From positions 1-34,432 of the forward strand of contig WBZZ01006250.1 of the NCBI GenBank assembly GCA_019918135.1: a DNA stretch of 34,432 nt. Direction: 5' to 3'. Under the pieces are notes generated by a model. The model ran no database searches. It had not been told where the DNA came from and saw only the letters and a program-made list of their open reading frames with translations. The position numbers were made by a program, and so were the translations under genes. Of the stretch, positions 17,727-26,530 are shown piece after piece (position 1 is the first letter of the stretch; every line of letters begins with the position of its first letter). This DNA is from Paulinella micropora. Taxonomy: Eukaryota; Cercozoa; Imbricatea; Euglyphida; Paulinellidae.

Positions 17727-20513
17727 CTAGATGACTGCTCTATTGTATCTATTCAACATAAAGTGATTATTTGTGTTGCCATAACGTGTGTTATCTAGCA
17801 ATTCAAAATCATTCTTGGTGTCTAGCATGCGATCGCGTCTTAGTTCGTTGCCTTTAATAAGTGGGTTTGTTTGTGAAGTGCCGATACCTCCATTTTGGTC
17901 GCTTGGCATTAGAAAACGAATAAGTGCTAACATATCTTCTCTTTCATCGGCGGGAGTTTTACCCATAAGTTTATCAACCAATTGGTCAATGCTTCTCATG
18001 CTATCAACCATTTGTGAGTTAATTGTTGCTGGGTCTGGGTCTTCTTTTATATCAGTCTGTGGCGGTTGGACTGGTTCTTCAACAAATCCGCCTGTTCTTG
18101 GCACTAGTGACACTGGCAATGGTGCGGGTGCTGGCATAGTTTGCGGTGCTGGTGGTTGAGTTTGCGGTGGCATAGTTTGCGGTGGTGCGGGTGTTGGTAT
18201 TGGTCGGGGTTGTGGTGCTGGTGTTAGACCTTTAGGTTTAGCCCTTTCAAATTCTTCGTCTATTATTTCTAGTTCTGTCAATTGCTCCATTTGTTCCTGT
18301 GTCAATTTACCCCGCATTTCTTCGTAAATTCTCTTATCCAAAATATCATCCGCTTCTGCTACATCTGATATACTAGCACCTTGATTTAGTGCTTGTTTAA
18401 TAGCCTCCTCCCATCCAACTTTTGGATCGTCATAATTAGAAAGTTTAATTTTCTTTCCAGTTTTCTCTTTCAACGATTTAACAAATCCCTTTAAGTACCT
18501 CTTTTGGGCGCCTTTATCATCAAGTATAGTTAAGTTATTGCCCAGTCCGATTAAATCAAAATTGGGTGCTACTACCATATCGTCTGAGTATGCGATCGGG
18601 ACTTCAACACTAAGATTTATATCTTTTTCTATACTTGGTGGAATATCTTTTGTATTTATTTTTTCTACAAAATTATTAATTGTAGTTTCATTTGCTGGTG
18701 CGATAAGAGAATATCCTTTCACACCATCCGCTTTTTCTTGTGATTTAACCATTTTGTTAAAAACATCAACGAGTTCCGCATATTGTTTATTAAATGTAGC
18801 AGGATTTACCACTTTATTTACTTTAAATGTCGCATCCTTATCAAAACTGCCCACATTTTTCATGATACCAATCATAGACATTAATGTTTTATCTACATCA
18901 CCTATAAATCCATTATACTTCGCATCTGGAGGAGTGGTTTTGATAGTTTTCCAAAACTTCATCGCATCCCAAAAAGATACTCCGCCACGTACCCTTCCCT
19001 GTGCTTCCAAGGCCATTCTAGATATATCCGCTTTTGAAAACCTTGAGTTGTAATTGTCAAAAATACTCTTGGCAACTTCGGCCGTAGCCAAACCATTACT
19101 CGTTAGATAATCACTCATATTGGTAATTCTTTCAAAGTATCGTTTATCGGCAAAGTCTTGGACATTCTTATCGCCAGTAGCATACAATAAATCATGTTCA
19201 AAAGCAACTAAATCCAAAGCATCTGCTGGGAGAATGTAAGGAAACTTACCGCGAGTTCTATCTTCTAATTGAAGACGGCTTTCCACTCGTGTGCCCCCGC
19301 CATTATAATTACTTCCTTCGGTATGAATTCGTTCTTCTTCCAACTTAATGAGAGCATCTGGTTGAGCAGACCATGTTCTATATATTTCTCCAAGTGCTTT
19401 TCCAAGACCGAGAATTGTCATAGTCTCTACGCCCGTTTTAAAAACTTCCCACGCATTTAAAGACATCATTCCAGTGGCTAATCTGCTCGCATATTCTCTT
19501 AATACATAATCACCTATTCTTTGCTGTCCGCTCGCGATTAAACGAGGATTAGGAGGAGGCAAACCCTCTGGCACTTCATTTCTTGCTAGTGCCAGCAAAA
19601 AGGTATTGAGAGCATCTGCTCTTCTTCTTCCAAGTAATCCAACATTCATTACACGTAGTTGTGGATTGTTGGCAATTAATCTCAATATCTGTCCCCATGC
19701 TATCCTTCTCACACCATATCGCCCAACACCTATAGCAAGGTTAAGTAATCTATTAAGTCTGGGGCTCATAATTATCTCCTGAATACTTCTAATAATAGCA
19801 TTAACAAATCTTTCTACACTTCGGGGGTCATCACCTATTCGTGGCACAAGCATCTTGTGTTCGTCGCCTATCTTTGCTTCTATTGAAGCATCATCTGGGT
19901 GTTTTCGCTCCCACTCTTCTCGGTTTTCTTTCCATTCCTTATAATCCTGCTCCGCTTGCGCTCTATCCTCTCTTCGTATTACGCAAGTTTTGTCCGCTTT
20001 GCCTTTTTCTTTCATATACGTTAAACCCTTATCGGTTAATCGTTTTAAGGCTTCTTCTTTATATTCTTGTTTTACCAATTGTGCTATATCACGCTTCATT
20101 TGCTGGATATTGTCTTCTATGTGCGCTATATCATATTTATCGGTAGCCATTGCTAATTTTCGCATTTCAATCATTTGTTCGTTCATGGGGGCAGTTCCGT
20201 GTTTTCTTTCAAATTCCTTCATATCAACGCCATCATCTTGGAGGTGTGCTTTCATTTCGTCGTAATTCATATTTACATAAATACTTCGCTTATTGTCCAA
20301 CACACTAATTCTATCTTTTAAATCCTCCATAGTATTTCCTCTTTTTGTTAAAGCATCCAAAAATCTATCCGCTCTAAGCCTCTCGCGGGCTTGATTATTG
20401 ACACCTTCATAAACTTGTTCATCCCAATCAGCCTCTTCGTTTGTAAATAAATACTTATATTCGCGTTTGGCTTCGTTAAAATACGTAAAAAATGGTTTTT
20501 CGTGTCGTGGCAT
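17727..20513 (-). CDS. Large structural-type protein with phospholipase A2-like domain
   Basis: 928 aa from the ATG at 20513. Residues 1-210 are charged and predicted helical/coiled coil. Residues about 230-385 are hydrophobic-basic with IGVGRYGVRR and LGLLGKALG-like helices. Residues about 403-460 carry a PLA2-like signature: a Gly-rich loop YNGGGT (403-408, in place of the usual YxGPG), then DALDLVAFEHDLLY with H440-D441 and Y444, and ADKRYF. The same HDxxY arrangement is found in parvovirus VP1 and in some midsize DNA viruses, where it opens endosomal membranes during entry. The region from about 750 to 830 is Pro/Gln-rich and disordered, and the tail is Asn/Arg-rich. The protein could be a virion core or minor capsid protein; enzymatic activity is unproven because the calcium loop is atypical. 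It diverges from the gene at 20538 across 24 bases. Confidence 0.75.
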   Translation of the reverse strand: MPRHEKPFFTYFNEAKREYKYLFTNEEADWDEQVYEGVNNQARERLRADRFLDALTKRGNTMEDLKDRISVLDNKRSIYVNMNYDEMKAHLQDDGVDMKEFERKHGTAPMNEQMIEMRKLAMATDKYDIAHIEDNIQQMKRDIAQLVKQEYKEEALKRLTDKGLTYMKEKGKADKTCVIRREDRAQAEQDYKEWKENREEWERKHPDDASIEAKIGDEHKMLVPRIGDDPRSVERFVNAIIRSIQEIIMSPRLNRLLNLAIGVGRYGVRRIAWGQILRLIANNPQLRVMNVGLLGRRRADALNTFLLALARNEVPEGLPPPNPRLIASGQQRIGDYVLREYASRLATGMMSLNAWEVFKTGVETMTILGLGKALGEIYRTWSAQPDALIKLEEERIHTEGSNYNGGGTRVESRLQLEDRTRGKFPYILPADALDLVAFEHDLLYATGDKNVQDFADKRYFERITNMSDYLTSNGLATAEVAKSIFDNYNSRFSKADISRMALEAQGRVRGGVSFWDAMKFWKTIKTTPPDAKYNGFIGDVDKTLMSMIGIMKNVGSFDKDATFKVNKVVNPATFNKQYAELVDVFNKMVKSQEKADGVKGYSLIAPANETTINNFVEKINTKDIPPSIEKDINLSVEVPIAYSDDMVVAPNFDLIGLGNNLTILDDKGAQKRYLKGFVKSLKEKTGKKIKLSNYDDPKVGWEEAIKQALNQGASISDVAEADDILDKRIYEEMRGKLTQEQMEQLTELEIIDEEFERAKPKGLTPAPQPRPIPTPAPPQTMPPQTQPPAPQTMPAPAPLPVSLVPRTGGFVEEPVQPPQTDIKEDPDPATINSQMVDSMRSIDQLVDKLMGKTPADEREDMLALIRFLMPSDQNGGIGTSQTNPLIKGNELRRDRMLDTKNDFELLDNTRYGNTNNHFMLNRYNRAVI

Positions 20514-20537
20514 TTTTTATGTCCGCTATTATATATC

Positions 20538-20753
20538 ATGGAAAATAAAAAAGAAAAAAGCAAGGACGAGCAACAACTTGAAGAGTTGGAACGGCTAGGG
20601 AAGGAAATTGACCAAATCCGCATCACTCAGAACTTGGTGAATAGAAACCCCAACATTTTTAGAAAACCTGAAAATATACTTTACCGCCTGCCACTGACGG
20701 ATAAGCAACGGGAGACGATTTACAACAATATAGTAAAAGAAAAGGCTAGTTAA
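20538..20753 (+). CDS. Small charged protein of unknown function
   Basis: 71 aa from the ATG at 20538. An in-frame ATG at 20502 exists but lies within the opposing gene's first codons and would leave no promoter, so the later start is preferred. The sequence is Lys/Glu-rich at the N-terminus (KKEKSKDEQQLEELERLGKE), an amphipathic helix or short coiled coil, followed by a polar tail. There are no Cys and no membrane segment. It is divergent from the 928-aa gene and 3 bases upstream of the secreted-protein gene, so the two plus-strand genes probably form one transcript. No family recognised. Confidence 0.55.
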   Translation: MENKKEKSKDEQQLEELERLGKEIDQIRITQNLVNRNPNIFRKPENILYRLPLTDKQRETIYNNIVKEKAS

Positions 20754-20756
20754 TAT

Positions 20757-21017
20757 ATGTTATCAATATTATTGTTTGTATTACCATTTGTGCTAAGTCG
20801 CACGGCTTGCGATTTCTACATTTTAAATAGAGACTACAACAACAAAAAAGAAAACTGCATCTACTGCATACAATCTGGATTAAATGTTAATTTTACCTGT
20901 GTGTATATCAACAATGGCAACAATGACTGCCGTTCATTTATGGATACAATCCCCCTGATATGTGCTGGAGATAATAAATGGTATAAAACTGCATTATATG
21001 AGTGCTCACTTCTTTGA
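20757..21017 (+). CDS. Small secreted or membrane-anchored Cys-rich protein
   Basis: 86 aa. The N-terminus MLSILLFVLPFVLSRTAC is a clean signal peptide or signal anchor; cleavage near residue 14-17 is plausible. The mature part has seven or eight Cys spaced CDFY, CIYCIQ, CVYI, CRSF, LICA and CSLL, suiting a small disulfide-bonded fold, and one NxT-type site (NFT). The start is 3 bases after the preceding stop. Its 3' end overlaps by 12 bases the end of the convergent membrane-protein gene. It could be a secreted virulence or superinfection factor or a virion glycopeptide; no family is recognised. Confidence 0.55.
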   Translation: MLSILLFVLPFVLSRTACDFYILNRDYNNKKENCIYCIQSGLNVNFTCVYINNGNNDCRSFMDTIPLICAGDNKWYKTALYECSLL

Positions 21018-21356
21018 AGCATTCGGGCTAGGAAGCACTATACCCACCAAAAGTGTGAGTATTCCGACATAGACATTCGCAGTTTCGCAGGGGAGGTTTT
21101 TTTCGCTTAATTTCACTAAACATAAGATTATAATCCCAATGATTATAGTCATTTGAAAGAGATATTTAATCAATCTGCTATCAGTCTTCTTATTAGTCAT
21201 ACAACAATTCCATTCATTTTCTATCTCGTTTTCAATTTTTTTCTCCTCCGTCTTCAGTTCCACTTCAAGGACACGCGATTTCAATTCCGGAGTTAGTTCG
21301 CCATCCATATCCATAATAGGCGGGGGTCTGTGAAGTCTAGTCGTATTATTTGACAT
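21006..21356 (-). CDS. Two-helix membrane protein downstream of the fibre
   Basis: 116 aa from the ATG at 21356, which overlaps the stop of the fibre gene by 11 bases, indicating translational or transcriptional coupling. A Pro-rich, acidic N-terminus with a charged helix (LEVELKTEEKKIENEIENEW) is followed by two hydrophobic segments, about residues 65-84 (YLFQMTIIIGIIILCLVKL) and 93-110 (VYVGILTLLVGIVL), with a short C-terminal tail. Size and topology recall phage holin-like proteins, which often follow tail-fibre genes, but holins are defined by function and the likeness is only structural. A virion membrane protein is an equal possibility. Confidence 0.6.
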   Translation of the reverse strand: MSNNTTRLHRPPPIMDMDGELTPELKSRVLEVELKTEEKKIENEIENEWNCCMTNKKTDSRLIKYLFQMTIIIGIIILCLVKLSEKNLPCETANVYVGILTLLVGIVLPSPNASKK

Positions 21357-24300
21357 TTTCTCTAATTTCTGGTAGTATATTCATAAGATTTTTATTTTCT
21401 TTTTCTAAATTATCTACCCTATCTCGGACATGTCCAAGATTATCTGATAATTGTTGAACGGCCTTAATTAACGGGGCAATAAACTCGGAATAACCTATGC
21501 CATAACCGACATCACCACTATCAACACATTTAACATCTTCTGGATTGATACTTACACCCTTCAATTCGTATTCCTCTCTTTGCTTTGGACAGGGAACCAT
21601 AATTGTTTCTTTTATAAAACCGCCAAAATCTAGCATATCCATTTCTGTTAGTATGTCTTCTAATTCTTGTGCTATTAAGCCAGTCCTACATTTCTTTTTG
21701 TCATCAACCATACGATAGCAAACTGGATTTAACTTATTAATAAAATCTAAGCCTAAACATTCCTTTATATCTTCTTTTTTTCTCCTGTCTGAATATTGAA
21801 TTGGATTAGACAATACCCACAACTGACCATCGCTTGCTTTCAAAGACATTAAAGCAGTATTTGAATTATTCTCCCATATGAACCCACTCGTTGAAGAATT
21901 ATTCACTCTAAATCTAATAGAATAAGAAGTTAATCCTCCGCCTACTCCTCCTGCTGGTGCTGTTCCTCCACTTAACGATTTACTTGCCCCAGACTGGCTC
22001 ATATAAATCCCCCAGTTTGAATCTCCAATGTCCCACATAAATATTCCTCTCGCATTCGTCCCGTCTGTTTGTCCTTGAATTGCTATTTTAGCCCCATTAG
22101 TTGATGCTGATGCCGTTGTTAGCACCCCAGAATATGTAATTCCCGCATTTGCCGTAATCAATCCTTTTGTCCATAAAGTCCCGTTTGCCCCGTTCAACGA
22201 CATTAGCAATTGTTCAGACGAATTCTCCCACACAAAACCCATTGTAGAATCATTAGCAACCCTAAACCGAAAACTATACGAACTAAAATCATTTCCTGAA
22301 ACTGCCGTACCATTTGCTAAACTTTTGCTTGCTCCACCAGATGCTGCATAAATCCCCCAACTCGTATTAGTCGTATCCCATAGAAATATTCCTTTTGCAT
22401 TTGTTCCGTCAGTTGGCCCCTGAATTCCTATCTTTGCCCCGCTTGTATTCGTTGCCGATGTTAGTGTGCCTGTGTATGTTATCCCCGCATTTGCCGTTAT
22501 TGCCTTTGAAGCAGTGATTGCTGTGTTGTTAATTCTAAATAATTCTGTCGCCGCACTATGATAAAATACGTGACTATCGGCAGAATTAACATTATATAAC
22601 AATGTATTATTAGCAACACCAAATCCAAGAAAAGCAGTCGTTGATGGTGTTCCTCCATCCCATAAAACCAGTTTATTGTTTGCCAATGCACTTCTATCAA
22701 TAAACACACTTTTTCCAGCACCTACTACTATATTGTCGCTTGTTGTTAATGTTGTTGTTGATATACCCGCGGTTGAAGTAATTGTCGTTCCAGTTATTGT
22801 TCCTCCATTTGTTATATTGTTTGAGTTCATATCTAAGGCTCCATAAAACCGCATACCGCCCGCATTGTTAAAACGGACAATGTCAGACGAAGCACTTTTA
22901 TTATCCAAAAGTTTTGAAATATAAAGTCCCGCCCCTTTTACATCAGATGCTACATTCGTAAATACATAACCTCTTTGGTTAGCGGTTCCACTTGTAGCGG
23001 TATTTAGAGTAAATAAGAAATACTGATAATCTCCTGATGTCTGTGAAAAGAATATATCTCCTCCATTTTGGTTTAATATCCTCGCCCCATTATATGTAGT
23101 TTGATTATTAAAATCAGCATTGTTCGATAAAGTTAGATATTTTATCGTAGTGCTCGCACCATTAAATGTTTTACTTCCTGTTATGGTTTGGTCTCCTGTT
23201 AGTTTTACATTTTGCCCGTCCAATGTGTCCGCATACCCTTTTGTCGCTCCGTCTGTTGATAATGTCGGTGTTCCAAGGTTGGCTATTTTGCTACTATTAC
23301 AATCTAGCCCCGAAGCATTTACCCAACCGACTATCGCCCCGTCAATAACGAAACTTACTTTTTTCGCATTTATTTCAAAGTTATAATTTACACCAGTGCC
23401 CATATCAAGGCATCCGATAGTTCCTATATTGGCTGTTGAGTTAAAAACCACGAATGTTCCTTTTGTTGTCGCATTCGTTGAATTTCCTGTTATTTCAAGG
23501 GCACTGCTAAATGTCTTAATTCCTGCTATGGTTTGGTTTCCTGTTAGTTTCACATTTTGTCCGTCTTTTGTATCAACATAACTTTTGTTTGCTCCGTCCG
23601 TTGTTGCTGTTGGTGTGGCTAAGTTTGTTATTTTGTTGTTATTCAAAGATAATGTAGTGCCAGTTGCGGTCGCGATTACATTATTACCTGAATATAACTC
23701 TACATACGAACCAGTTATTTGTATAGGATAATAACTCGCAGTTGCTATTTTTTGTGCGGCAATCATTCCTATATTTGTCGCTGTATCAAAGGCAATACCG
23801 ATACCATCAAAAGCGGTTGGAGCAGTAGCACCCCGCACTTCTATTGTTGAAGTAAATTTTTTATTCCCTGCTATGGTTTGGTCTCCTGTTAGTTTGACGA
23901 CAGAAGTATCAAGAGTAGAAACATCAACACCATCAAGAAGATTAACATTTGTTATACTTTGGCTTTTCATATCAATCCCCGCACTAGCATTTATTATGTT
24001 GCTGAATGTTTTGGTTCCTGCTATGGTTTGGTCTCCTGTTAGTTTGACGACTGCGGTATCAAGGGTGGATACATCAATACCATCAACCAAATTTACATTT
24101 GTTATTGAAAATCCACCCATATTTAAACTACCCGTCATAGCCGTTGTTCCGTCCTTTGCTAGTTTCGTATCGGTATATGCTTTTGTTGAAGCATCGCCGT
24201 CGTAGAATGGCGCGGGCAGTCCGCTGATTGCTGTTGTGCTGTTAAAATTTAAAACATTATTTGTCAATGTCATTCCACCACCTGTTGTTGGAGCAAAAAG

Positions 24301-25167
24301 TATGGACGAGCCGACAATAGTTAGTGGATAGCCCGTGGCTCCACCCGCATCCGACGAATAGATAGAGCCCATATTATTGTTATAATTAAAGAATAATTTG
24401 ACTGTGTTTAATGGTTTTGAGTCTTTTACGGCCACATAAGTAGTAAATATTTTGTTTCCTGTTATGGTTTGGTCTCCCGTTAGTTTTACCACCGAAGTGT
24501 CAAGAGCCGAAACATCAATACCATCAACCAAATTTACATTTGTTATACTTTGGCTTTTCATATCAATCCCCGCACTAGCATTCATTATACTGCTAAATGT
24601 CTTAATTCCTGCTATGGTTTGGTCTCCTGTTAATTTAACCACAGCACTATCAAGAGCCGAAACATCAATACCATCAACATTACCGACATTTACTACATTA
24701 AAACCTCCCATATTTAAATTTCCAAACATCATAGTGAGGCCATCCAATCTAAGAAAAGGTGAGTTTGTATTGCGCCATTGCCCTGTGCTATAAATGAGTA
24801 GTTGGTTATTTGTGGGTGTGCCTGTTATGACTACATCCGTTAATTTACCCAATTCAAAGTCGCTTATATAACTTGAAGTCAATGTAGCAAATGAAGTATT
24901 GCCGAGCCCGTCCGTTTTTAATATTTGATTAGCCGTGCCGTCCGCTAATGGCAAATCGTATTCGTTATTAATTGACACATAACCAGTATCAGATATCAAC
25001 AAAGAAGAGTTATTATTTTTTGACGATATGGTTATGTCGTCTGTCCTTGCTTGGATTGAGTTTGCTTCTATGTGGTCGCCGTATAATACTCCATCAACTT
25101 CTAAATCCTCGTCTATTATCACAGAGCCGTAATAGTGATATGCCCACGGATTGCCTAAATGGTTCAT
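21346..25167 (-). CDS. Phage-type fibre protein with C-terminal S74 self-cleaving chaperone
   Basis: 1273 aa from the ATG at 25167. The body is beta-rich, Gly/Asn/Thr/Ser-rich repeat sequence. Six copies of a VKLTGDQTIxGxKTF-like motif occur in the first half, separated by segments such as NVNLVDGIDVS, and several GITYxGxLT and NxGAKIxIQGxTDGT blocks in the second half, as in trimeric phage tail fibres. The C-terminus (from about 1120) is an intramolecular chaperone of the endosialidase type (peptidase S74): YSDRRKKEDI with S1126 and the conserved Asp and Lys, then LNPVCYRM and GLIAQEL, ending in a coiled coil (HVRDRVDNLEKENKNL). In this family the domain assembles the trimer and then cuts itself off before the Ser. 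The likely role is host-cell attachment. It is followed in overlap by a membrane protein gene. Confidence 0.9.
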   Translation of the reverse strand: MNHLGNPWAYHYYGSVIIDEDLEVDGVLYGDHIEANSIQARTDDITISSKNNNSSLLISDTGYVSINNEYDLPLADGTANQILKTDGLGNTSFATLTSSYISDFELGKLTDVVITGTPTNNQLLIYSTGQWRNTNSPFLRLDGLTMMFGNLNMGGFNVVNVGNVDGIDVSALDSAVVKLTGDQTIAGIKTFSSIMNASAGIDMKSQSITNVNLVDGIDVSALDTSVVKLTGDQTITGNKIFTTYVAVKDSKPLNTVKLFFNYNNNMGSIYSSDAGGATGYPLTIVGSSILFAPTTGGGMTLTNNVLNFNSTTAISGLPAPFYDGDASTKAYTDTKLAKDGTTAMTGSLNMGGFSITNVNLVDGIDVSTLDTAVVKLTGDQTIAGTKTFSNIINASAGIDMKSQSITNVNLLDGVDVSTLDTSVVKLTGDQTIAGNKKFTSTIEVRGATAPTAFDGIGIAFDTATNIGMIAAQKIATASYYPIQITGSYVELYSGNNVIATATGTTLSLNNNKITNLATPTATTDGANKSYVDTKDGQNVKLTGNQTIAGIKTFSSALEITGNSTNATTKGTFVVFNSTANIGTIGCLDMGTGVNYNFEINAKKVSFVIDGAIVGWVNASGLDCNSSKIANLGTPTLSTDGATKGYADTLDGQNVKLTGDQTITGSKTFNGASTTIKYLTLSNNADFNNQTTYNGARILNQNGGDIFFSQTSGDYQYFLFTLNTATSGTANQRGYVFTNVASDVKGAGLYISKLLDNKSASSDIVRFNNAGGMRFYGALDMNSNNITNGGTITGTTITSTAGISTTTLTTSDNIVVGAGKSVFIDRSALANNKLVLWDGGTPSTTAFLGFGVANNTLLYNVNSADSHVFYHSAATELFRINNTAITASKAITANAGITYTGTLTSATNTSGAKIGIQGPTDGTNAKGIFLWDTTNTSWGIYAASGGASKSLANGTAVSGNDFSSYSFRFRVANDSTMGFVWENSSEQLLMSLNGANGTLWTKGLITANAGITYSGVLTTASASTNGAKIAIQGQTDGTNARGIFMWDIGDSNWGIYMSQSGASKSLSGGTAPAGGVGGGLTSYSIRFRVNNSSTSGFIWENNSNTALMSLKASDGQLWVLSNPIQYSDRRKKEDIKECLGLDFINKLNPVCYRMVDDKKKCRTGLIAQELEDILTEMDMLDFGGFIKETIMVPCPKQREEYELKGVSINPEDVKCVDSGDVGYGIGYSEFIAPLIKAVQQLSDNLGHVRDRVDNLEKENKNLMNILPEIRENVK

Positions 25168-25193
25168 ATTTAAATTCTATTATTTTATAATAA

Positions 25194-25210
25194 ATCTTAT
25201 AATATAAGAT
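25194..25210 (+). promoter_or_regulatory. Second copy of the 17-bp ATCTTATAATATAAGAT motif
   Basis: Identical to the minus-strand motif at 17447-17463. It lies in the 67-base gap between the divergent fibre and 209-aa genes, 24 bases upstream of the plus-strand ATG. Being near-palindromic it could serve both directions. Confidence 0.55.
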
Positions 25211-25234
25211 AGATATATATTTAGTCTTAAAAAA

Positions 25235-25864
25235 ATGAATATATTTGGCCGTTCGCAAGAGCAACAATCTATTGACACAAAAACTATCGCGGTCGTGGCT
25301 ACCCCGACATTAACAAGAAACATTCAAAATGCGTATGTTGGTCTTGACCTTAGGTCATGGATGACGAGTTCCACATTTACCACTCTCTGCACGGGCGGAT
25401 ATGGTAGCAAAACAATATCAAGTTTAGGATATGGTTATTTCATTAATGTATCATTTCGCGGGTCTTTGAATTTACCCGCTCCGACTGGCATTGCCACTTT
25501 TCAATTTTGGTTTCATATCACAGATGGCACGAATACATATGATTACTATACCGAAGTGCTAAATTATACAACCGCCATTGATTATAAGTCTTTTGATTGT
25601 GTGTGGCTAATCCAAAGATATGGAGTTCAAATGAATTTGATATGGCAGATGACTTGTCCAAACCCGTCTGACACCACTAATAACAGAACAATAAGAATTG
25701 TAAATAATACAACCAATGATGCTCTGGTAACGTATGCGGCGGATGCTCCAATAACATTGGAAGTATATTACAAAACGGCATCTGCGGATTATGTCTCTTT
25801 TAAACCATCATATTTTAATATTGATGTGATGAGAGACATAGCACTAACTGCCTCTTACACATGA
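25235..25864 (+). CDS. Beta-rich 209-aa protein, possible minor capsid or fibre-associated protein
   Basis: 209 aa from the ATG at 25235. There is no signal peptide, membrane helix or coiled coil. The sequence is rich in Thr, Tyr, Asn, Ser and aromatic residues with alternating hydrophobic strands (YGYFINVSFRG, ATFQFWFHIT, VQMNLIWQM, ITLEVYYKT), consistent with an all-beta sandwich. Single jelly-roll pentons of Polinton-like viruses and fibre head domains are of this size and composition, but no diagnostic motif exists, so this is an inference from composition and context next to the fibre gene. The 3' end overlaps the convergent 210-aa gene by 10 bases. The 17-bp promoter-like motif precedes it. 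Confidence 0.6.
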   Translation: MNIFGRSQEQQSIDTKTIAVVATPTLTRNIQNAYVGLDLRSWMTSSTFTTLCTGGYGSKTISSLGYGYFINVSFRGSLNLPAPTGIATFQFWFHITDGTNTYDYYTEVLNYTTAIDYKSFDCVWLIQRYGVQMNLIWQMTCPNPSDTTNNRTIRIVNNTTNDALVTYAADAPITLEVYYKTASADYVSFKPSYFNIDVMRDIALTASYT

Positions 25865-26487
25865 AACCTGTCATACATATCTTTTAGTGTCGTGAGTTTG
25901 CCCTCGTGTTGAGATAAAACATCGCGGAAAAATGTCTTATAATCTAACTTACCATATTTAAGAGTGGGGCGTTGCTCTGGCGGTATATGTCCGTATCTAC
26001 TCTCGTGCCATTTCTTCATATCCTCCTGTAATATGGTGCGGTCATCCACTTTCATATACAAGAAATCAAACGGGTCTTTGGATACTTTCAAATGTGCCGT
26101 TATTGTTTCATAGCAACTATACCCGCCCTCGGGCGGATTCCGCTTTGCTTTAATCGGTGTTTTCTTCTCTTCTTTTGCTTCCGTTTCCTTTTTTTCTATT
26201 TCCTCGCCCACATTAACCTTGATTTCAGTAATGCCTGTTTCTACTAAATCCGCCGTTTTGAATGGAGTGCTTTTCTCCTCTGCCATACTGCTAACTATGT
26301 TTTCCAGTGTAGTGGCCGACGGCATTTCTACTTTTACATTGTCGCTAGTATGTTGATCAACATTTGGTTTGTATTGTTCATAAAATGATACAATGTCGGG
26401 TTTTGTCCATTTGATAGTCGGTTTCTTAACATTGCTATCAATCTCCCATTTGGCGATCTCGTCCAAATAACTTTGCTTTGTGCTCAT
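25855..26487 (-). CDS. Acidic-basic 210-aa protein of unknown function
   Basis: 210 aa from the ATG at 26487; an alternative upstream GTG start lacks support, and a TATATAGT box lies just upstream of this ATG. The N-terminal 60 residues are mixed helical. The middle (about 85-135) is a highly charged Glu/Lys region (EEIEKKETEAKEEKKTPIKAKRN). The C-terminal 80 residues look like a folded, charged domain with GGYSCYETITAHL, DPFDFLYMKVDDRT and FRDVLSQHEGKL. No catalytic motif was recognised. It lies directly downstream of the primase-helicase on the same strand (44-base gap), so a replication or scaffold role is possible. Confidence 0.6.
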   Translation of the reverse strand: MSTKQSYLDEIAKWEIDSNVKKPTIKWTKPDIVSFYEQYKPNVDQHTSDNVKVEMPSATTLENIVSSMAEEKSTPFKTADLVETGITEIKVNVGEEIEKKETEAKEEKKTPIKAKRNPPEGGYSCYETITAHLKVSKDPFDFLYMKVDDRTILQEDMKKWHESRYGHIPPEQRPTLKYGKLDYKTFFRDVLSQHEGKLTTLKDMYDRFHV

Positions 26488-26530
26488 ACTATATAATGGA
26501 TAGAAAAAAAATACCAACTGGTATTATTGT

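Noticed and set aside
21006..21356. Calling the two-helix protein a holin
   Set aside because: Topology and position alone do not establish lysis function, especially in a eukaryotic context.
25235..25864. Calling the 209-aa protein the penton capsid protein
   Set aside because: Only size and beta-rich composition support it; no diagnostic motif is visible, so it is left as a possibility.
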